A stretch of DNA of 13,200 bases, from contig JAJHQY010000008.1 of the NCBI GenBank assembly GCA_020833085.1, positions 1 to 13,200 on the forward strand, in the 5' to 3' direction. A program made the translations under genes and the position numbers. Source of the stretch: Desulfurococcaceae archaeon. Lineage in GTDB: Archaea > Thermoproteota > Thermoprotei_A > Sulfolobales > Desulfurococcaceae. The notes below the pieces were generated by a model that had not been told where the DNA came from, did no database searches, and worked only from the letters and a program-made list of their open reading frames with translations. Shown piece after piece: positions 9,165 to 13,200 of this stretch (positions are counted from its first letter, which is position 1; the number at the start of each line of letters is the position of its first letter).

Positions 9165-9372
9165 AAGAGGCGGTGCGCCAATGAGCTCTTAAGCTCTTAC
9201 TTACCACGACTACTACGTGATCTCTGAGCTCCCACTTATCACTCAGAGAAGTTGAGTATGTGTGAGAGCGGTCCCCTAGGGGTGGAGTGTCCACATCTAC
9301 TCGGCATTGGAGTCTCAGGTCATCCCGTAATAAAAATAACTTAGTCGAGTCTAATTAACTCCGCTAATAAAG
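9165..9372. other. Convergent intergenic region, hairpin-rich
   Basis: About 208 bases separate the ends of pyrD (plus) and the PqqD-like gene (minus), and I find no convincing gene. It contains an 8-base tandem repeat AGCTCTTA at 9184-9191 and 9192-9199. An 8-bp stem pairs TCTCTGAG (9221-9228) with CTCAGAGA (9242-9249), around a 13-base loop. A longer imperfect stem pairs 9254-9264 with 9292-9302: ten pairs including one G-U, with one mismatch. It encloses the palindrome CCCCTAGGGG (9273-9282). A competing small hairpin, GTGGA-GTG-TCCAC, is at 9282-9294. This could be a structured non-coding RNA, 3'-end structure of either operon, or chance. It does not fold as a tRNA and lacks good C/D boxes. 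Confidence 0.4.
9328..9339 (-). terminator. T-rich tract, likely terminator of the SSB/PqqD-like operon
   Basis: Read on the minus strand this is TTATTTTTATTA, about 35 bases past the stop of the PqqD-like gene. Archaeal transcription commonly ends at such U-rich tracts. Because the tract is only T-rich on this strand it fits the leftward operon rather than pyrD. An alternative reading is a TATA-like element for a leftward RNA starting near 9305, where the long stem begins. Confidence 0.4.
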
Positions 9373-9696
9373 CTAGTAACTTATTAAGCCCGCTTTCCCC
9401 ATTTGCTCTAGGACTATGAGTAGTGGTTCTATGACTTCGTGGTATGGCACATTAGCGTTATTAGATATATCGAGCGCTATGTCTCTAACAGTGTGCTCTC
9501 CATCGCAGAGAGACCATATGTAGTAGGCTAGTGGTGACAGCTCGTAGACTTCCTCCTCGCTCAGAGCTACGTAGAATTTATCTCGCTCTACTCCTATGAA
9601 CTCTCCTCTGCGCGTGGGCTTACTGTCTTTTACAGCCATGTACTTCTCGATGACAGAGTTGTCTATTTTACCTCTAAGAGCCTCTTCTTCACTCAT
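9373..9696 (-). CDS. PqqD-like small protein (winged-helix, RiPP-recognition-element-type fold)
   Basis: This protein of 107 residues has about 35 charged residues at the N-terminus, then a PqqD-like domain. A beta hairpin (FIGVERDKFYVALSEEE) is followed by the family-like ELSPLAYYIWSLCDG, TVRDIALDI and a C-terminal helix ending in LIVLEQMGKAGLI. In bacteria PqqD and related domains hold precursor peptides for radical-SAM enzymes; no precursor or radical-SAM gene is seen in this window, so the role here is unknown. The ATG at 9696 overlaps the end of the SSB gene by eight bases and follows purine-rich GGGAGAGGAG, suggesting translation coupled to SSB. The stop is TAG at 9375-9373. A DNA-binding winged helix linked to SSB is another possibility. 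Confidence 0.75.
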   Translation of the reverse strand: MSEEEALRGKIDNSVIEKYMAVKDSKPTRRGEFIGVERDKFYVALSEEEVYELSPLAYYIWSLCDGEHTVRDIALDISNNANVPYHEVIEPLLIVLEQMGKAGLISY

Positions 9697-10144
9697 AGCT
9701 CCTCTCCCTTCTACCTCCTCCCGCGCCTCTGGGCCTCCTGGGTGGAGCTCTTCTCTGTTGGCCAGGTGGCGCTACCGGCTCCTTCTCCGGTATTTCGCCC
9801 TGTACAGCGTTTTCCGGTAGCCTCGTAATATTAGTAGACTTGCCCACGTTTAACTGGACTTTACCCTTAAACTCCGTTACCCACGCGCCGCTGATTTCCA
9901 CGACGTCGCCCTCTCTAAGACTAGTCGTCTTCTCCCCCCAGAGAACAGCCTCGACACGCCCAGTGTTGTCGCCAACTACAGCGCTACTAATAGTCCTCGT
10001 GCCCTTCTTGGTCTCAATAACTCGTGGCTTGCCGACACTAAGCACCTTAACCCTCACAGTGACGTTCTCCATTCCAGGACGTAGCTCTATTACGCTTACC
10101 GCGTTTGAGGCTCCTGTGGTTTCTCTACTCCGATCTAAACCCAT
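9689..10144 (-). CDS. ssb: Single-stranded DNA-binding protein, crenarchaeal single-OB-fold type
   Basis: This 151-residue protein closely resembles the Sulfolobus SSB: one OB-fold followed by a flexible tail. Matching segments are ELRPGMENVTVRVKVL, KGTRTISSAVVGDNTGRV, LWGEK and AWVTEFKGKVQLN. Trp69, Trp88 and Phe92 fall exactly at the positions of the base-stacking Trp56, Trp75 and Phe79 of the Sulfolobus protein with a constant offset of 13. It would protect single-stranded DNA in replication and repair. The tail (about 115-151) is rich in Pro, Gln, Arg and Gly; it is basic to the end (RRERSYE), whereas the Sulfolobus tail ends in acidic residues. The ATG at 10144 is the only usable start upstream of the conserved fold. 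A TATA element lies about 55 bases upstream, and the last bases overlap the PqqD-like gene. Confidence 0.93.
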   Translation of the reverse strand: MGLDRSRETTGASNAVSVIELRPGMENVTVRVKVLSVGKPRVIETKKGTRTISSAVVGDNTGRVEAVLWGEKTTSLREGDVVEISGAWVTEFKGKVQLNVGKSTNITRLPENAVQGEIPEKEPVAPPGQQRRAPPRRPRGAGGGRRERSYE

Positions 10145-10195
10145 ATTCTAGCTCAACTCTGATTTTACCCGGTCGTGGGGAGTAGTGGTGAACGG

Positions 10196-10205
10196 GTTTA
10201 AATAC
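10196..10205 (-). promoter_or_regulatory. TATA-type promoter of the SSB gene
   Basis: Minus-strand GTATTTAAAC, in the 69-base gap between the DUF123 stop and the SSB ATG, is a good archaeal TATA box. It predicts RNA starting near 10174 and a leader of about 30 bases. No clear Shine-Dalgarno is visible in that leader. Confidence 0.5.
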
Positions 10206-10213
10206 TTAACTGT

Positions 10214-10666
10214 TCACGTGATCAGTGGTTCCGCGTACAGCACCTCGCTAATACACGCCACAGACTCTAGGAGCTCGTAGACGCGGACTAGGCAGTCCGC
10301 TAGGTCGTCGCTACACTCGTAGAGGTGCGAGTAGTCTCGCTTCTTATCACTAGCTCCGAACCCGGGAATCCCGAGTAGTACTCTCCGGAGCGCGGAGGAG
10401 ACCTCGAATTCGCAGTCACAGCGCTCGGCTCTCAGTAGGTACACAGCCCGCACGTTGATGCCAGGACACGCTAAGAGCCTGTCTATGTGCCACCACACTC
10501 TCTTAGTCCTCGATAAGTGCCTGGCTACACGCGCTAAGGCGCCGCCTGGCCCTCTAGCTGAGCCTACATAGAAGTAGACACCGGGCCCTAGGACTACGGG
10601 TCTCTCGCCGAGGGAGACACTACAGGTCTCTCTACTCTCTACTGCTAGTACATAGCAGTTCCACAC
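10214..10666 (-). CDS. DUF123 / GIY-YIG-like (Uri superfamily) nuclease-fold protein
   Basis: This 150-residue protein matches the archaeal DUF123 family (COG1833), which is related to GIY-YIG nucleases and has no settled function. Visible landmarks are GVYFYVGSA at 29-37 (the counterpart of the GIY-YIG strands), GPGG at 39-42, RHL at 49-51, WWHIDRLL at 58-65, a glutamate-containing helix EFEVSSALRR (86-95), and GFGASD...SHLY at 102-116. These are the family's conserved blocks. The protein has eight or more cysteines, including CDC at 83-85, many for its size. GTG 10666 is the first start after an in-frame TGA at 10675-10673, and a TATA element lies 24 bases upstream, so the mRNA is probably leaderless. 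It appears to be a single-gene unit, with SSB having its own promoter downstream. Confidence 0.85.
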   Translation of the reverse strand: MWNCYVLAVESRETCSVSLGERPVVLGPGVYFYVGSARGPGGALARVARHLSRTKRVWWHIDRLLACPGINVRAVYLLRAERCDCEFEVSSALRRVLLGIPGFGASDKKRDYSHLYECSDDLADCLVRVYELLESVACISEVLYAEPLIT

Positions 10667-10684
10667 GCACAGTCACGCGCTTGG

Positions 10685-10713
10685 CAAATATATATTCAGC
10701 TTCTAATTAAATT
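10685..10713. promoter_or_regulatory. Divergent promoter region between DUF123 and the MoxR ATPase gene
   Basis: AAATATATATTC at 10685-10696 is nearly symmetrical. For leftward transcription its centre is about 25 bases from GTG 10666, ideal for a leaderless DUF123 mRNA. For rightward transcription either it or TAATTAAATT (10704-10713) could direct RNA starting near 10716 or 10737, leaving a leader of 40-60 bases before TTG 10778. That leader carries a GGGTG ribosome site at 10765-10769. The rest of the 111-base gap shows no gene. Confidence 0.5.
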
Positions 10714-10777
10714 CAAAGAGAGGACTTGTGAAAAATGTGGAGTCACGTAGCACACTAGTCCCGCTGGGTGCTTCTCT

Positions 10778-11923
10778 TTGCGAGTAGATCACAGCGAGCT
10801 AGCTCAGCTAATTAAGAGGTTTAAAGAAGAGCTCGAAAAGCCGTTCGTGGGCAGGGAAGAAGAGGCCTTAGTAATGACTCTGGCTATGATGACATCTGAG
10901 CACGTAATACTCATAGGCGAGCCCGGCACAGCTAAGTCAGCTATGGCGAGGAGGGCCGCCGACCTAGTTAGAGCGAAGTTCTTCAAGTACCTCTTAACTA
11001 GGTATACTGATCCCGATGAGCTCTTCGGGCCGCTCGACATAGCGGCTCTCAAAGAGGGTAAGTACATCAGGATATCCACGAATAGACTACCAGAGGCCGA
11101 GATAGCTTTCCTGGACGAGATATTCAACGCGAGCTCAGCAATACTAAACACGCTCCTCACGTTAATGAACGAGAGAATAATATACGACGGGTACCGGGAA
11201 ATACAAGTCCCCCTCTGGACGCTTATATCAGCAAGTAACACTGTGCCCGACGAGCCGGAGTACAGAGCTCTCTACGACAGGTTCCTGCTAAGACACTTCG
11301 TGAAGCCTGTTAGCGAAGACAAGTGGGGGGCTCTGCTAGACGCGGCGTGGAGAATTGAGAGAGAAGGCTACAGGAGCGCTGAGCCCGTTCTCTCCATGAG
11401 TGATCTGAGGTCTATTTACGACGCAGTGCTCGAAGTGGACTTGTCTGGTATTAAGTCTAAGCTAATTAAGCTCTACGCAGTCATAGAGGACCAGGGCGTT
11501 CACGTATCTGACAGGAGGAAGGGCAAAGCGCTGAAAGTAATAGCGGCTCACAGCTTACTACACGGCAGGTCTAGAGCTACTGAAGAGGACTTAGTGGTAC
11601 TAAAGTACATCGCGCCGCAGACGCCCGAGGAGGCGGAGAAGGTGCACATTGTGCTACTCGAAGAGGTAAATATGCGTGAAAAAGTCCTCGAGGAGATTAG
11701 AGAAGTCGAGAGTAATATCAGAGAGGTTAAAGTGCTACTAGCGAGAAAGTACGAAATAGACCCCAAGCTAATTGAGTACTTGAGGGGCCTTGAGAGAGCT
11801 CGAGAAAAGCTCAAGAGAGTACTAAATAGCACTCTAGATGACGGTGTTAAGAAGAGAGCTCTAGAAGTACTAGTCGAACTAGAAGAGACGGTGGAGGCTA
11901 TTAAGAGGAGGCTAGTGCTGTGA
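10778..11923 (+). CDS. MoxR-family AAA+ ATPase, RavA-like
   Basis: This 381-residue protein is probably a chaperone-like ATPase working with the VWA protein encoded next to it. It has an N-terminal KPFVGREEE segment (21-29), Walker A GEPGTAKSAMARR at 47-59, TRYTDPDELFGPLDI at 74-88, Walker B EIAFLDEI at 108-115, ILNTLLTLMNER at 122-133, sensor 1 SASN at 151-154 and an arginine-finger region ALYDRFLLR at 164-172. The Walker and FGPL segments resemble the RavA subfamily in particular. The helical lid reaches about 300. Residues about 300-381 are heptad-rich and highly charged, probably a coiled coil, in place of the extra domain of E. coli RavA. TTG 10778 has GGGTG eight bases upstream. The stop overlaps the start of the VWA gene (GTGA), implying coupled translation of partners. 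Confidence 0.92.
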   Translation: MRVDHSELAQLIKRFKEELEKPFVGREEEALVMTLAMMTSEHVILIGEPGTAKSAMARRAADLVRAKFFKYLLTRYTDPDELFGPLDIAALKEGKYIRISTNRLPEAEIAFLDEIFNASSAILNTLLTLMNERIIYDGYREIQVPLWTLISASNTVPDEPEYRALYDRFLLRHFVKPVSEDKWGALLDAAWRIEREGYRSAEPVLSMSDLRSIYDAVLEVDLSGIKSKLIKLYAVIEDQGVHVSDRRKGKALKVIAAHSLLHGRSRATEEDLVVLKYIAPQTPEEAEKVHIVLLEEVNMREKVLEEIREVESNIREVKVLLARKYEIDPKLIEYLRGLERAREKLKRVLNSTLDDGVKKRALEVLVELEETVEAIKRRLVL

Positions 11924-13200
11924 GTGCGCGGGGAGCTCTAAGAGGAGTAGATTACAATAGCCCTTTAACAAAGTACAGGGCTTCTAGAGTAAAGAGGCTG
12001 GCAGAGGCGCTCAGCGAGAGTAGCTTGAGGCTAGACGAAGTAGTCTTCGCGGACGCATACTACGCGTTCTATCTCCCCGCGCCTGTAGTAGACGAGGAGT
12101 CTACTAGTGCGCTGTGTAGAGTACTAGTAGAGTCTGTACTCACCTCGAGTGTGGGGCAGAAGGTCAGAGCTAAGACTGTTCTAGAGCCTCTTCTAAGCAC
12201 TATTAGCGCGGCGCTCTTCATCTCAGAGCTCACTAAGCAAGTCTCGCTGAAATCCACGCTGGAGAGGGGCTCGGGGACTAGTACTAGGAGTGTGCAGGAA
12301 GCCGTTCAGAGAGCACTTGAATCTACTAGTAGCGAACTTGAGAGAGTAGTGGCTGTTAAGAGAGTTATTGAGGGACTAGAGCCCGGCACTCTCAGCGTGT
12401 TTTCTACTGAGGACTACGGCCTAGACCTCCTCAGACTAGCGCGCAACGCAGACGTGGAGGCTATACTGAGAGCCCTCGAGGGGCTCTCTGCCTGGGACTT
12501 GGGGTCTCACAGAGACTACGTTGCGTCTAAGAGAGGCGAGAAAATGGGATTTGAACTGGGATCCGACGTTGAGAGGCTAGCGCCGCGGAGTCTAGCTTAC
12601 CCCGATGAGCTATTCTACGTGAGGTTTATTCAGAGAAGACTACTACTGTACACTAAGGTAGTTGCGAGGAGGCCGGGTGAAATCTACGTTCTCGTCGATA
12701 AGAGCGGGAGTATGAGTGGCGATAAGATGCTGTGGGCTAAGGCGGTTACACTAGCACTCTACATGCGCGCTCTCAGAGAGCGCCGCGAGTTCTCAGTGAG
12801 GTTTTTTGACAGTCAGCCCTACAGCCTACACAGCGTGAAGAAGAGGCCTCGAGTCAGCGAGGTAGTAGCGCTCTTTGAGTACATAGCTAGAGTTAAGAGC
12901 AGTGGGGGTACAGACATTACGAGGGCGCTGTTAACAGCGCTACAGGATATCAGCTCGAAGAGGAGTACTGAAAACACAATTATACTCATAACAGACGGCA
13001 TTGACAGAGTCGCTGAAAAGCCTATTCGCTTAATGCTCGAGAAGACTAGGAGTAGACTAGTCGCCGTGATGATTATGGGTGATAATAAGAGCCTTGAGAA
13101 CCTCGCAGACGAGTACTTGAGAGTTGTAAAGCTAGATCAAAGGGATATTCTGAGAGTTATTAGAGCCGTAGCAGGGTCTTCATCAGCTGTAATCAGCTAT
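11920..13200 (+). CDS. VWA-domain protein, MoxR partner (ViaA/CoxE-like), cut by window end
   Basis: The frame is open from GTG 11920 to the last base, giving 427 codons with no stop; the C-terminus is outside the window. The first 250 or so residues are mostly helical, starting with SPLTKYRASRVKRLAEAL, and resemble no domain I can name. A von Willebrand A domain follows with a complete metal site (MIDAS): VLVDKSGSMSG with Asp260, Ser262 and Ser264, then Thr331 in SSGGTDITRAL and Asp359 in ILITDGIDR. VWA proteins next to MoxR ATPases, such as RavA-ViaA and the CoxD-CoxE type, act together in assembling or remodelling protein complexes or inserting metals. The GTG overlaps the ATPase stop by four bases and follows GGAGG at 11907-11911. 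The client of this pair is unknown. Confidence 0.9.
   Translation, partial: MSARGALRGVDYNSPLTKYRASRVKRLAEALSESSLRLDEVVFADAYYAFYLPAPVVDEESTSALCRVLVESVLTSSVGQKVRAKTVLEPLLSTISAALFISELTKQVSLKSTLERGSGTSTRSVQEAVQRALESTSSELERVVAVKRVIEGLEPGTLSVFSTEDYGLDLLRLARNADVEAILRALEGLSAWDLGSHRDYVASKRGEKMGFELGSDVERLAPRSLAYPDELFYVRFIQRRLLLYTKVVARRPGEIYVLVDKSGSMSGDKMLWAKAVTLALYMRALRERREFSVRFFDSQPYSLHSVKKRPRVSEVVALFEYIARVKSSGGTDITRALLTALQDISSKRSTENTIILITDGIDRVAEKPIRLMLEKTRSRLVAVMIMGDNKSLENLADEYLRVVKLDQRDILRVIRAVAGSSSAVISY

Noticed and set aside
9184..9199. Tandem AGCTCTTA repeat
   Set aside because: Two copies of eight bases with no flanking mobile-element structure; easily chance, so only noted within the intergenic entry.
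9165..9372. Possible tRNA or C/D-box guide RNA in the convergent gap
   Set aside because: No T-arm consensus or cloverleaf could be assembled on either strand, and sequences resembling C and D boxes (GTGATCT, CTGA) are too imperfect and too close together.
9596..10151. Plus-strand open frames opposite SSB and the PqqD-like gene
   Set aside because: The minus-strand proteins match known families along their length, so the plus-strand frames are shadows.
10735..10758. Short ATG-led frame in the leader of the MoxR gene (MWSHVAH)
   Set aside because: Seven codons with no ribosome site and nothing to suggest a leader peptide.

Overview
This window looks like the chromosome of a hyperthermophilic crenarchaeote, probably Desulfurococcales-like. 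The evidence is a Sulfolobus-type single-OB-fold SSB, a short archaeal PurA, an archaeal DUF123 endonuclease-like protein, TATA-type promoters, frequent GTG and TTG starts preceded by GGTG Shine-Dalgarno sequences, heavy AGA/AGG arginine usage, and tightly packed overlapping genes. Base composition is roughly balanced, and the tetranucleotide CTAG is very common. I cannot name the species.

Layout. Positions 1-92 (minus) hold the first 30 codons of a THUMP/ThiI-like gene. Positions 172-6205 (plus) hold a purine module: fused GMP synthase, adenylosuccinate synthetase, an uncharacterised FAD oxidoreductase (COG2509-like), adenylosuccinate lyase and a purine phosphoribosyltransferase. Positions 6252-9164 (plus) hold a pyrimidine module pyrF-pyrE-pyrK-pyrD with its own TATA element. 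Positions 9165-9372 are a convergent, hairpin-rich non-coding stretch. Positions 9373-10144 (minus) hold SSB and an overlapping PqqD-like small protein. Positions 10214-10666 (minus) hold a DUF123/GIY-YIG-like protein. Positions 10667-10777 are a divergent promoter region. From 10778 to the right edge (plus) lie a MoxR/RavA-type AAA+ ATPase and its VWA-domain partner, which is cut by the window end.

How the genes work together. PurA and PurB convert IMP to AMP, GuaA converts XMP to GMP, and the phosphoribosyltransferase can make purine nucleotides from free bases. The cluster is therefore the branch-point and salvage part of purine metabolism, with none of the early de novo steps. PyrD/PyrK, PyrE and PyrF carry out the last three steps to UMP (dihydroorotate to orotate to OMP to UMP). 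The genes within each module overlap or nearly touch, which suggests operons with translational coupling.

The window is mostly core metabolism. The least understood parts are the FAD/cysteine-motif oxidoreductase inside the purine operon, the stand-alone PqqD-like protein coupled to SSB, the MoxR-VWA pair, and the structured convergent intergenic region.
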